From assembly GCA_964531675.1 (NCBI GenBank), contig CAZHFW010000027.1:1-43928 (forward strand): a DNA stretch of 43,928 nucleotides. Direction: 5' to 3'. Position 1 is the first letter of the stretch. Each line of letters starts with the position of its first letter. Shown piece after piece: positions 1-7,914 of this stretch. Source of the stretch: CAZHFW01 sp964531675. Lineage in GTDB: Bacteria > Planctomycetota > Phycisphaerae > Phycisphaerales > UBA1924. Under the pieces are notes generated by a model. The model was not told the origin of the DNA and ran no database searches. It saw only the letters and a program-made list of their open reading frames with translations. The translations under genes were made by a program, and so were the position numbers.

Positions 1-1111
1 CGTATTGCACGAACGTGAAGAGGCCCCTCGGATCTTCGGCGTCCTCCGAGCCCTGGCGGATGATCAGCTGCTGAGAGAAGCTGCCGTAGAACCCGTTGGT
101 GCCGTCCTCGGTGCCGCCGTCGAACCGGGCGAACTCGGCGGTGGAGTGCCAGCCGCCGACCGCGAAGCGGCCCTGGCCCAGAGAGCCAAGGTGTTTCCAG
201 GTGACGCCCGCCTCACCGATCCAGAGGAAGTCGGCGCCGTGCCAGAGTTCGTTGGGGCCATGCGACCCGGTCGGAACACCGACGGCATTGGAGTTGTCGA
301 AGAACCCCGCGCCGACGTACAGCCATTCAACGGGATAGGCGAACACCACGGCGCCCATCGCGGGATTGGGGTAGGTCGGGAGAACGAGATTCGAGGTCGA
401 GCTGTACGCCGCCGCGGAGTTCATGAACTCGCCTCCGAAGTCGGGGAAGGCGAACTCGAGGTTGGCGTCGACCTTTCCGAGCTTGAAGCGGAGCTTGTCG
501 TCGAAGAGGCGCTGCTCGTACCAGAGCTCGGCGATCTGATCGACGTTGGCGCCGGTCTCGATGTTGGACACGCCGGCGTAGTCACCGACGTCACGCGAGC
601 CGCCGCGCATATCGGAGGACTGGAAGTTCACAAAGACGGTCGCGCCCTTGAAGTCGAGCATCTTTTCGAAGTCGAGGGTCGCCGAGAGCGAGAGCAAGGA
701 CCGCGTTGACGCGACGTTGCGCAGCCCGCCGTCCCAGACGCTGGACCAGTCGAGCGTGTACGACGCATCGAAGCTCAGGCCCTTGTCCTCGAGCTTGGTG
801 CGCAATCCCGCCCAGTCGCCGCTGACTCTGGACCACTCCCAGAAGGAAGCGCCGCCGAACCACTCGGACTTCTTCTCCTCGGGCTTGCTCTCGGGGGTCT
901 GCGTCGCAGGCTCGGGGCGTCGCTCGCCCTTCTCGCGGCCGGGGACGTCACCCGGATTGAACTCGGACTCGTTGGTGTTCGAGCCCACGTTGGCGAGCTG
1001 ATCCTGCCCCTGGGCTGAGCCGCAGAGCAGGAACAGTGTCGCTGCGGCGCTGAGCGCCGGCATGCCACGGACAAACGCGCTGGCCAAACGCCGCGAAGCA
1101 ACACATCGCAT
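1..1111 (-). CDS. OprB-type carbohydrate-selective porin, 3' end cut by window edge
   Basis: The frame is open on the minus strand from the ATG at 1111 to the window edge (370 codons seen). A GGGAGG ribosome site sits about 8 bases before the ATG. The N-terminus is a long signal peptide ending near CGSAQGQ, then a Glu/Lys/Pro-rich linker (residues about 45-82). From about residue 90 it matches the OprB family start: WEWSRVSGDWAGLRTKLEDK, then alternating beta-strand sequence with aromatic girdle residues (LWYEQRL, KLGKVDANLEF, GGWHSTAEFARFDGG). OprB porins pass sugars through the outer membrane. The nearby glucanase, sugar ABC importer and beta-glucosidase fit a role in oligosaccharide entry, which is inference. 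The family call is fairly firm; the substrate is unknown. The C-terminal strands lie outside the window. Confidence 0.88.
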   Translation of the reverse strand, partial: MRCVASRRLASAFVRGMPALSAAATLFLLCGSAQGQDQLANVGSNTNESEFNPGDVPGREKGERRPEPATQTPESKPEEKKSEWFGGASFWEWSRVSGDWAGLRTKLEDKGLSFDASYTLDWSSVWDGGLRNVASTRSLLSLSATLDFEKMLDFKGATVFVNFQSSDMRGGSRDVGDYAGVSNIETGANVDQIAELWYEQRLFDDKLRFKLGKVDANLEFAFPDFGGEFMNSAAAYSSTSNLVLPTYPNPAMGAVVFAYPVEWLYVGAGFFDNSNAVGVPTGSHGPNELWHGADFLWIGEAGVTWKHLGSLGQGRFAVGGWHSTAEFARFDGGTEDGTNGFYGSFSQQLIIRQGSEDAEDPRGLFTFVQY

Positions 1112-1155
1112 CTGAAGACCTCCCACGTCCGGTAACGGCCGCACTCGCGGTCGCA

Positions 1156-1175
1156 ACCGACCGAGAAAGGTCGGT
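1156..1175 (-). promoter_or_regulatory. Hairpin in the porin 5' leader
   Basis: Accgacc (1156-1162) and ggtcggt (1169-1175) are perfect 7-bp arms around a 6-base loop, about 45 bases before the porin ATG. There is no following T-run, so it does not look like a terminator. It could shape the leader mRNA or be a protein site; the role is unknown. Confidence 0.35.
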
Positions 1176-1301
1176 CCAGCACCTTGCGAAGTTGACTCAG
1201 GTCCGATCAGGACATGCCGGTACGGTGGAACTGGGAGAACCCCGCCCCGATAGTGGTGCCCTCATGCTCGGGAGATCATGCACTTGGCCAACCATCTTGA
1301 A

Positions 1302-1318
1302 ATGCTCAACCTGAGCAT
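1302..1318. promoter_or_regulatory. Palindrome ATGCTCA-ACC-TGAGCAT, possible operator
   Basis: Perfect 7-bp arms flank a 3-base ACC centre, about 190 bases upstream of the porin start. The architecture (arms around ACC) resembles the palindrome at 5710-5724 before the LacI-type gene, although the arm sequences differ. No regulator can be assigned. Confidence 0.3.
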
Positions 1319-1508
1319 CCGGATTCCGGCCCGCCGCAAGTGACGCGGGAGCGGCACGCCCGCAGCAATTCGAGACCGGGCTGCGCTCGGTTATCCGGCG
1401 CATCGCGCAAGGGGCGGTTGCTCGTCTCACCACTGAACCGTGCGAGCGTCGGGATGGTTGACGGTCCCTCGCGTCTCCGAGAGGCCGGAGCGCCCGCTGC
1501 GACGTCAA

Positions 1509-1582
1509 TGAGCCCGGCAGGATTCGAACCTGCGACCGCATCCATTATGAGTGGAGCGCTCTAACCGCTGAGCTACGGGCCC
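1509..1582 (-). tRNA. tRNA with CAT anticodon, probably tRNA-Ile2 (lysidine type), else elongator tRNA-Met
   Basis: The minus strand folds as a 74-base cloverleaf. The acceptor is GGGCCCG/CGGGCTC with discriminator A, the D arm is GCTC/GAGC, the anticodon loop is CTCATAA, and the T arm is GCAGG-TTCGAAT-CCTGC. CCA is not encoded. The CAT anticodon fits both elongator Met and Ile2. The C4-G69 and C5-G68 pairs match those of E. coli tRNA-Ile2, where they favour the lysidine synthetase TilS; elongator Met usually has U4-A69/A5-U68. That makes Ile2 the better guess. The anticodon stem CTCCA/TGGAT has a C-U mismatch at 27-43 unless a base bulges, and the variable loop is one base longer than usual. 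Confidence 0.9.
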
Positions 1583-1669
1583 GCATGCTGCAAAAGGTAG
1601 GTTTCCCGCCCTGGCGAGGCGTCCTTCGTCCGGAGATGTTCGGTGTACCCCACCGGACCCGGAATCCGC

Positions 1670-1698
1670 TTGGACGCCGCTCCCCGCTCTGGTAGGGT
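1670..1698 (+). promoter_or_regulatory. Candidate sigma-70-type promoter for the GH81 gene
   Basis: TTGGAC (1670-1675) and TAGGGT (1693-1698) are 17 bases apart, the optimal spacing. Transcription from about 1705 would give a leader of about 130 bases before the ATG at 1839. The -10 match is partial. Confidence 0.4.
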
Positions 1699-1838
1699 AC
1701 CGGCGTTCCGGAAACAGCCCAACGCACGGCAATTGCGGCCTTCCTCGCGGGGAGTCCGGCCGGTGATCCATCGCTGTGTCGGCGATGCTCGCCTGCCGAT
1801 CGGAAGACCGCGCCGCTTGCGGGCCTTCGGAGTTTGTG

Positions 1839-4595
1839 ATGCGCGTCCAGACCGTTTCCCGCGACAACCGACTTCCGCATCTGTACGCGGGATTGACGCT
1901 TGCGCTGGCCTCCGCTTCCGGGCACGCCCAGAGCATCGTGCAGGCGGGCAATGGCTCCTACTACGCGAGCCTCCCGAGCAACTTCGAGAAGCCCACCGAC
2001 GCCAACGGCAATGCTGCCTTCCCGCGGGTCACGTCCGCCTTCAACGGCGTCGTCGCGACCAACGAGTGGTGGTCGTCCCTGATCTGGCAGCGCGACCCCG
2101 CCAATCCCTACGGCTCCAACATGTACCCGGGCCCCCTGGCGATGAAGGCCCGCGCCGACGGCCTCGACCTGGCCTTCGTCAAGAACCCCGTCGTCTTCTC
2201 GACCGGTTACAACTTCGGGCTCTACGACAACACGATCGCCATGCGTCTCTCGGTGTCCGGCATCGGGACCGCTTCCATGCTGGTCGACAGCGCGGGAGAC
2301 TGGTCCGTCGCGCCCAAGTGGACCGGGAATGGCCGCACGCTCAAGCTTTGGCTTGCGCGCGGGAGCCCGTTTGTCTACGCCGATGTCTCTGGAGGCGACG
2401 CGGAGATCCGCTTCAATTCCACCGCTGGCACCGCGACCGTCTGGTTCAACACCGCCAATGTGCTTGGCGTCACCATCGCCGGCGTGCCCTACGGCATCTT
2501 CGCGCCAACCGGAGCCACCTGGACGGTTTCCGGAGGCGTCGCCCGCTCCTCGCTCGCGGGGAAGGGGTATTTCTCCGTCGCGGCGCTCCCGGCGGGCGAT
2601 GCAGGCACGCTGGCTCTCTTTGGATCGCGTGCGTTCGCGTTCGTGACGAATACCCGGGCGTCCTGGACGCTGGATGCCGCGAGTTCCAAGGTCACGCAGA
2701 CCCTCACGTTCGATACGACGATGCGGGAAGGAGCATCGGTCGAGCCCCTGGTCACGCTCTTCCGCCACCAGTGGACGCACGCTGCAACACCGACGCTCCC
2801 GCTGTCGTACACGACCGCACGTGGCGAAGCGCGGCTTGCTTCCGCGTCCGCGGTGCAGGCCACCTTCGACTTTGGCGGCATCGTGCCCTTCTTCCCCGAC
2901 ACCGGCGCGATGACGACTTCGCGTCTCTGGGATCTGGTCAATCAGGTCTACCTCGAGCCCAATCTCAATACCTCGGGCGATAGCTACGGCTCGGGCAAGG
3001 CCTACGGCCGGATCGCGCAGCTCATCCCTCTGGCCGAGCAATGCGGACACACTGCCGCCCGCGATCGGTTCATCTCCTTCCTCCGTGACGAACTCACCGA
3101 CTGGTTCAGCGTCGGCCAGGTTCCGGGCGGAGGCACCGACGCGTACACCGCGATTCAGGCCGAAGCGTTCACATCCTCCAGCAGCGGGCTCTCCATCGGT
3201 CCTTCGCCGACGGGACAGGCGGTGCTCGGACTCACCGGAGGTTCCTGGCTCCGATTCGCGAACGTGAACTTCGCTTTGGGAACCCCCGGCCGATTCCTCG
3301 CGACGTTCGCATCAGGCACGCCGGGAAGCGGGCTGTTTGAAGCGGTCGTCGACGGCGTGAACGGCACGGTCGTCGCGGGCGGAGGCGTGGGCTCCACTGG
3401 AGGCGTGAACAACTGGGTTGAGGTGCCGCTCGGGCTCAACAGCGCCGGCGCCGCACTGACAGGCTTGCACGACGTGTACCTCCGGATCACCACGCCGTAC
3501 TCGGGCGAGCTTCTCCGGATCGACTCGTTCCGGTTCGAGCGTTCGGGCGGTGGGGGAGGCGACCGGGGCTTTGCGTACGACCTGAACTGGAAGACGATCA
3601 TCGCCCGCCCCGCGTCTTTCGGGCTCGGAAGCGAGCTCAACGATCACCACTTCCATTACGGCTACTTCGTAATGGCCGCCGCGATGCTCGCCCGCTACGA
3701 CCCGATCTGGGCCTCCCAGTACGGCCCGATGGTTGAACTCCTGATCAAGGACGCGGCCAACTGGGACCGCACTGACACCCGCTTCCCCATTCTCCGCAAC
3801 TTCGATCCCTACGAGGGCCACGCCTACGCCTCGGGGCATCAAGCATTCTTCGCGGGCAACAACCAGGAGAGCTCGTCGGAGTCCATCAACTTCGCGACGG
3901 GCTGCTTCCTCTGGGGAGCGGTGACGGGCAACAACACGATCCGCGATCTGGGCGCCATGCTCCACGCGGTCGAGTCCGAAGCCATCCAGCAATACTGGTT
4001 CGACGCCGACAACGCGGTGTATCCCGCGGGCGTCCCGCGCAAGATGGCGGGGATCGTCTGGTGCTATGGCGCTGAGTACGCGACCTGGTTCAGCGGGAAC
4101 CCCTGGCAGATCCACGGGATCAACTTCCTGCCCATCACGCCGGGGTCGCTGCACCTCGGGCGCCGGCGCGACGCGCTGACCAAGAACTGGAACATCCTGC
4201 AGGCCAGCCTGACGCCTTCGGATCAGGCGGTCTGGCTCGACGTGAACTGGTCGGCGCTGGCGATGTCCAATCCCAGCGCGGCCGCGACCGCGCTTGCGGG
4301 CAATCCCAACTACGCCGTCGAAGGTGGCGAATCGCGTGCCCACACCGAGCACTGGATCAAGACCCTCGCGAAGGTGGGGGTGGTGGACACGTCTTCGCAC
4401 GCGAGCGTGCCGACCTACGCGTCGTTCCGGAACGGGCTGATCCCGCACCGCTTCGTGTGGAATCCGGGATCGGAGCCGCTCCTGGCCCGATTCAACGACG
4501 GACGCATCCTGATCGTGGCTCCGGGGCAGGTTGGATACCTGCGAGACATCGCGCGACCGCTGAACGATTCGCGCCGGGCGACTCCAGCGCCCTGA
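1839..4595 (+). CDS. Secreted GH81 endo-beta-1,3-glucanase with an internal CBM6-like domain
   Basis: The predicted product (918 aa) hydrolyses beta-1,3-glucan chains such as laminarin. I chose the ATG at 1839 because GGAG lies 6 bases upstream and the protein then starts with a signal peptide (MRVQ...ASASGHAQ); an in-frame ATG at 1776 adds only unlike-looking residues. The N-terminal beta domain carries the GH81 motif TNEWWSSLIW. The catalytic (alpha/alpha)6 part holds NDHHFHYGYF (acid Asp602) and NNQESSSE (Glu677 and Glu681, which include the family's proposed nucleophile). Between them, residues about 438-568 form a separate beta-rich domain beginning IQAEAF and ending LLRIDSFRFER, typical of CBM6, followed by a Gly-rich joint. 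GH81 enzymes are normally continuous here. The neighbouring porin, sugar importer and beta-glucosidase support a glucan-use role. Confidence 0.9.
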   Translation: MRVQTVSRDNRLPHLYAGLTLALASASGHAQSIVQAGNGSYYASLPSNFEKPTDANGNAAFPRVTSAFNGVVATNEWWSSLIWQRDPANPYGSNMYPGPLAMKARADGLDLAFVKNPVVFSTGYNFGLYDNTIAMRLSVSGIGTASMLVDSAGDWSVAPKWTGNGRTLKLWLARGSPFVYADVSGGDAEIRFNSTAGTATVWFNTANVLGVTIAGVPYGIFAPTGATWTVSGGVARSSLAGKGYFSVAALPAGDAGTLALFGSRAFAFVTNTRASWTLDAASSKVTQTLTFDTTMREGASVEPLVTLFRHQWTHAATPTLPLSYTTARGEARLASASAVQATFDFGGIVPFFPDTGAMTTSRLWDLVNQVYLEPNLNTSGDSYGSGKAYGRIAQLIPLAEQCGHTAARDRFISFLRDELTDWFSVGQVPGGGTDAYTAIQAEAFTSSSSGLSIGPSPTGQAVLGLTGGSWLRFANVNFALGTPGRFLATFASGTPGSGLFEAVVDGVNGTVVAGGGVGSTGGVNNWVEVPLGLNSAGAALTGLHDVYLRITTPYSGELLRIDSFRFERSGGGGGDRGFAYDLNWKTIIARPASFGLGSELNDHHFHYGYFVMAAAMLARYDPIWASQYGPMVELLIKDAANWDRTDTRFPILRNFDPYEGHAYASGHQAFFAGNNQESSSESINFATGCFLWGAVTGNNTIRDLGAMLHAVESEAIQQYWFDADNAVYPAGVPRKMAGIVWCYGAEYATWFSGNPWQIHGINFLPITPGSLHLGRRRDALTKNWNILQASLTPSDQAVWLDVNWSALAMSNPSAAATALAGNPNYAVEGGESRAHTEHWIKTLAKVGVVDTSSHASVPTYASFRNGLIPHRFVWNPGSEPLLARFNDGRILIVAPGQVGYLRDIARPLNDSRRATPAP

Positions 4596-4693
4596 CAAGA
4601 CGACACCAACAGGGGAAGTCTGCCGGCCGGATCGGGCCGGATTCATCACACGCGCCGGCGTGACTCCTGCTCCGGATCGTCCGCATCGACTCC

Positions 4694-4732
4694 AAAAAGG
4701 GGCCGACGCCGGCCCAAGGGGACCGGCGTCGG
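4694..4732 (-). terminator. Intrinsic terminator after the dockerin-tailed gene
   Basis: Ten-base perfect arms ccgacgccgg (4703-4712) and ccggcgtcgg (4723-4732) enclose a 10-base loop. Read on the minus strand, the stem is followed by CCCCTTTTT, so it suits the minus-strand gene ending at 4763. Confidence 0.7.
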
Positions 4733-4762
4733 TGCGATGAACAGAGGAGTACGAGCTGGTCT

Positions 4763-5416
4763 TTAGTAGCCCGGGCAGCCCTGGTCGAAGGAGTTGAAGA
4801 AGTCGAAGAAGTCGCCGAGGTCCACGACGTGGTCATTGTTCACGTCGGCAACGCAGGCCTGCTCAACGACGACGCTGGCATCGTCCCACTTGACCGAGCC
4901 CGTGTCGTTGTTGTCGTACTGGAAGAACAGGCCGACGACGCGGGCCTTCTTGCAGCCCGCGGGAGCGGCGCCGCCGGTGGTCGTCTCGATCCACTGATCC
5001 ACGGGCGTGGAGGCGTTGTTCGTCGTGTTGGTGACGTAGTTGATCGTGTTGCCGTACTCGTCCTTCCACTCGATGTTCCACACGGCGAACGCGGTGTTGA
5101 CGACCGGGTCGGCGCTGGAGACGTACGTGTTGATCTTGGCGGTCACGACGTCGCCCGGGAGAGCATCGACTTCCTGGAAGAAGCCGACGACGTTGAAGCC
5201 GCCGGTGAAGGCGCCGAACGTCGTCATGTTGGCCAGGCCGGTCTTCGGCAGGAAGGTCTCGCGGTAGCAGTTGCCGAACTGGATCCAGTCGGCCGCCATC
5301 GCGGGATCGCCGTTGTCGGTCTCGAAGCTGGCGTTCAGCGCGACGTTGGTCTGGGCTTGGGCCAGGCCGCACACAGCGGCGACGGCAAAGCCGACGATAA
5401 AGGACTTGGCGTTCAT
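4763..5416 (-). CDS. Secreted protein with beta-sandwich body and C-terminal dockerin-like EF-hand
   Basis: The 217-aa product starts at an ATG with AAGGAG 8 bases upstream. Residues 1-22 are a signal peptide (MNAKSFIVGFAVAAVCGLAQAQ). The body (about 23-185) begins TNVALNASFET and is beta-rich with conserved Trp and Asp residues, resembling carbohydrate-binding jelly-roll modules (CBM4/9-like); I cannot name the family. The tail (187-217) is one calcium-loop repeat, DVNNDHVVDLGDF, then FFDFFNSFDQGC. True dockerins carry two repeats. Single-repeat tails of this kind are common on exported planctomycete proteins and may act in sorting or anchoring. The gene is convergent with the glucanase gene, so a role in polysaccharide binding is plausible but unproven. 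Confidence 0.8.
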   Translation of the reverse strand: MNAKSFIVGFAVAAVCGLAQAQTNVALNASFETDNGDPAMAADWIQFGNCYRETFLPKTGLANMTTFGAFTGGFNVVGFFQEVDALPGDVVTAKINTYVSSADPVVNTAFAVWNIEWKDEYGNTINYVTNTTNNASTPVDQWIETTTGGAAPAGCKKARVVGLFFQYDNNDTGSVKWDDASVVVEQACVADVNNDHVVDLGDFFDFFNSFDQGCPGY

Positions 5417-5595
5417 CGGGCTACTCCTTGCGCGAATCGGTTCTGACCTTCCGAGCCCGGTGCGACGGACGCCACGAGTCGGGGGTCATGGGGTTGCAAC
5501 CGCGGTCGGCCCCGGCTGCTGGCACACGCCCGCAACTGCCGAACCGCAAAGCTCCGACCGAGCTCGCGCCCAGCCGGAACTGTTCCGGAGAAGTC

Positions 5596-5625
5596 AAGCT
5601 AGCAGCCCGCACCGGGGCGTGTCAA
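5596..5625 (-). promoter_or_regulatory. Sigma-70-type promoter for the dockerin-tailed gene
   Basis: On the minus strand a perfect TTGACA (5625-5620) is followed after 18 bases by TAGCTT (5601-5596). Transcription would start near 5589, giving a leader of about 170 bases. Confidence 0.6.
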
Positions 5626-5709
5626 GCTGCTTGAAGAAGATTCTCCCCAGCTGGTTCTGATGCCCCAGACGCCCAAATTTCGATGATTGGAGGGTCAGCC
5701 CTGTGAATT

Positions 5710-5724
5710 TGGAGAACCTCTCCA
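5710..5724. promoter_or_regulatory. Palindrome TGGAGA-ACC-TCTCCA, candidate operator
   Basis: Perfect 6-bp arms with a 3-base centre lie just upstream of the -35 box of the lacI-type gene. A position here would suit autoregulation, but LacI-family operators usually have a central CG, which this lacks, so the binding protein is uncertain. Confidence 0.4.
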
Positions 5725-5731
5725 CAAGGGC

Positions 5732-5761
5732 TTGACAGGGGCTTTGGACACCCGGTAGATT
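5732..5761 (+). promoter_or_regulatory. Sigma-70-type promoter of the lacI-type gene
   Basis: Perfect TTGACA (5732-5737), an 18-base spacer and TAGATT (5756-5761). The likely start is near 5768, followed by AAAGGAG and the ATG at 5788. With no other clear promoter before 14.5 kb, it may also drive the sugar-uptake genes downstream. Confidence 0.7.
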
Positions 5762-5787
5762 GGTGTAACTGTTCCAAAGGAGTCCCT

Positions 5788-6843
5788 ATGGCCTCGGTCA
5801 GACAGATCGCCAGACGCGTCGGAGTCTCGGTCGCGACCGTCTCCCGAGCGCTCAACGACCATCCGGACGTTGATCCGGACACCAAACAGCGCGTGCTGGC
5901 GGAAGCCAAGCAGTCCGGATACGTCGCCTCCGTCGGCAAGCGCTCGACGACCATGATCGGCCTGGTTTATCCCGGCGCCCCGGTCGCGGCCGACTACGGC
6001 ACGTTCGAGTCGGCCCTGCTCTCGGGCATCATGAAGGGCGTCGAGGAGCAGAAGTTCGACGTCACGCTCGTCAGCGTCATGCGCGACAAGCTCCCCAGCG
6101 AGACCTATTCGCAGTTCTTCCGCCGCAAGGGCCTCCGCGGGGTCATCCTCCGCACGTTCGAGCACACCCGCGACATGTGCGTAGAGATCGCCCGCGAGGG
6201 TTATCCGTCCATCGTCGTTGCCGATCGCTTTGACGAGCCCGAGGTCAACTTCATCTGCTGCGAGAGCCGCCTCGACAGCCGTCGCGCCGTCGAGCACCTT
6301 ATCCACCTGGGCCACCGGCACATCGCGCTGGCGATCCACGGCGTGAGCGACACCGACCACCGCGACCGCCGCGAGGGCTACCTCGACGCGCACCGCGAAC
6401 AGCGGCTCACGCCCCGCCCCGAGCTGATCGTCGAGATCACCGGCACGATGCAGGGCGGCACCACCGCGATCAACCGGCTCATGAGCCTCCCCGAGCCGCC
6501 CACCGCGATCTTCTTCACCGATCCGCTGGCCACGCTCGGCGCCCTGCGCCGCTGCCTCGAGGTCGGGATCGAGGTTCCCAAGCAGCTTTCGCTCGTCGGC
6601 TTCGACGACTCCGACATCCGACGCCACGTCTGGCCGCCGATCACCGCGGTCGCGCAGGACGCGTCGATGCTCGGGCACGAAGCCGCGCTCTGGATCACAC
6701 GTCGCCTGGCGGGCCGGGGTCCGTCGGTGATGCGTTCGGTTCGTTCAACACTCTTTGAGATCAACCGCACGACCGCGGCGCCGCCTGAGCGGCTCCAGCG
6801 TCTCATGCCGGATGGTCAACGCGTCGAAGTGCCGCAAGTCTGA
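5788..6843 (+). CDS. LacI-family transcriptional regulator
   Basis: The 351-aa product has the family layout. An N-terminal helix-turn-helix and hinge (residues 2-55; VRQIARRVGVSVATVSRALN) is followed by a periplasmic-binding-like sensor domain (about 55-335) with typical landmarks: ESALLSGIMKGVEE, HLIHLGHRHIAL, PTAIFFTDPLATLGAL and LSLVGFDDSDI. The sensor should bind a sugar and control DNA binding. It begins the plus-strand series of sugar uptake and hydrolysis genes and has a strong ribosome site (AAAGGAG). Control of that series is inferred from position; no confirmed operator was found, though a palindrome lies at 5710-5724. Confidence 0.93.
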   Translation: MASVRQIARRVGVSVATVSRALNDHPDVDPDTKQRVLAEAKQSGYVASVGKRSTTMIGLVYPGAPVAADYGTFESALLSGIMKGVEEQKFDVTLVSVMRDKLPSETYSQFFRRKGLRGVILRTFEHTRDMCVEIAREGYPSIVVADRFDEPEVNFICCESRLDSRRAVEHLIHLGHRHIALAIHGVSDTDHRDRREGYLDAHREQRLTPRPELIVEITGTMQGGTTAINRLMSLPEPPTAIFFTDPLATLGALRRCLEVGIEVPKQLSLVGFDDSDIRRHVWPPITAVAQDASMLGHEAALWITRRLAGRGPSVMRSVRSTLFEINRTTAAPPERLQRLMPDGQRVEVPQV

Positions 6844-6900
6844 GTCAAGGCATCCGCCGGCCAACGGGAGGTCGTCGGAAGCCAGTAGAGGGCCCTGCTC

Positions 6901-7887
6901 ATGGATCGCAACAACCTCCTGGTCGGGACAGGACTGGAAGGCCGTCATGCCGCAACTCCCCGCGGCTTCACCCTGATCGAACTGCTCGTGGTCATCGCGA
7001 TCATCGCGCTGCTCATCGGCATCCTTCTCCCCGCGCTGGGCAAAGCCCGCGAGAGCGCCCGTGGGCTCAAGTGCTCCACGAACCTCTCGCAGCTGAACGT
7101 CGCGCTGAACACCTACGCCAATGACTACAAGGGGCTCTATCCGCCGTCGCTCTTCGACGCGCTCGACCCCGAGACCAACAAGTACTCCATGATGTGGTAC
7201 GACGAGAACCGCATCGGACGCTACCTGCCTCAGTACGACAACACCAACATCCTGTGGAACAACACCCGCAGCAACACGGTGGGCGGCGGCGGCATGTGCT
7301 GCCCAAATCACCCCGCCGCGGGCCGCTCGTACACCATGAACTACTGGGCCACCTCCGCCGGTACTTGGCGCATGGAGCAGGGACGCATGCGCGTCTTCAA
7401 GCCCGGCTCCACGCCGCTCTACCCCGACGAAGGCAAGCGCGGCATCGCCTGGGACACCAGCGTTGACGAGTCCTCCAAGCACATCCTCATCGGCGAGGCC
7501 TGGGGACTCTTCGCCTCCGATGGCCCCCTGACTGCGGACACCAAGTGGTTCACGATCTCCCAGATGGGACTCGAGAGCACCCCCGGCGTGCGCTTCGGCG
7601 GCGGCGCGGGCATCCCCGACTACGCCTCCCCGGGACAGTGGCCCAAGAACGCCCCCGAGATGGGGAACACCGTCGACAACCGCGCCATCAAGGCCTACAT
7701 CCCCTGGTACCGCCACCCGGGCCGCACCAAGGACTGGACCAAGGTCTCAGGCGGCGCGAACTTCGGATTCGCCGATGGCCACGTCGCGTACTTCAAGCAC
7801 TCCGACGTTCTGGGCACCAACGGCAAGAGCACCCTCCGCATCCTCTGGTCCCTTAAGGACCGCGACATCGACGTCCCGACCCAGTGA
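6901..7887 (+). CDS. Type IV pseudopilin-like protein (prepilin N-terminal cleavage domain)
   Basis: The 328-aa product carries a class III prepilin signal: a short leader ending PRG (Gly22), then FTLIELLVVIAIIALL with Glu at mature position 5 (Glu27). It should be cut and methylated by a prepilin peptidase and polymerise through the hydrophobic helix (about 23-45). The rest is a globular domain with CCPNHP (Cys pair) and a C-terminal NFGFADGHVAYF motif seen in the large planctomycete pseudopilin families (DUF1559-like, the H-X9-DG type). It lies 57 bases after the regulator gene and 27 bases before the sugar-binding protein gene, so it is probably co-transcribed with the importer. No pilus assembly gene is near. 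The family is clear; its role in sugar uptake is speculative. Confidence 0.88.
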   Translation: MDRNNLLVGTGLEGRHAATPRGFTLIELLVVIAIIALLIGILLPALGKARESARGLKCSTNLSQLNVALNTYANDYKGLYPPSLFDALDPETNKYSMMWYDENRIGRYLPQYDNTNILWNNTRSNTVGGGGMCCPNHPAAGRSYTMNYWATSAGTWRMEQGRMRVFKPGSTPLYPDEGKRGIAWDTSVDESSKHILIGEAWGLFASDGPLTADTKWFTISQMGLESTPGVRFGGGAGIPDYASPGQWPKNAPEMGNTVDNRAIKAYIPWYRHPGRTKDWTKVSGGANFGFADGHVAYFKHSDVLGTNGKSTLRILWSLKDRDIDVPTQ

Positions 7888-7914
7888 CCAAGAGCGTGGA
7901 GTGGACGCTGACCC

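Larger units (their letters stand above)
1112..1508. other. Intergenic region between porin and tRNA
   Basis: I see no convincing gene here; the short open frames have no ribosome site or recognisable protein. It must hold the promoter and 5' leader of the porin (minus). Two inverted repeats stand out: a 7-bp-arm hairpin at 1156-1175 in the porin leader and a 7-bp-arm palindrome at 1302-1318. No clear -35/-10 pair was found. Confidence 0.5.
5417..5787. other. Divergent promoter region between dockerin-tailed gene and lacI-type gene
   Basis: No gene is visible. The region holds back-to-back promoters: one on the minus strand (5596-5625) for the secreted protein and one on the plus strand (5732-5761) for the regulator, plus a palindrome at 5710-5724 upstream of the latter. 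Confidence 0.6.

Noticed and set aside
1545..3050. Long open frame on the minus strand opposite the GH81 gene
   Set aside because: Low-complexity Arg/Gly-rich translation with no domain, fully opposite a well-supported gene; a shadow frame of GC-rich coding DNA.
4649..4662. Stem CACGC-GCCG-GCGTG after the GH81 gene as a terminator
   Set aside because: Short arms and no following T-run; the better terminator is the stem at 4703-4732.
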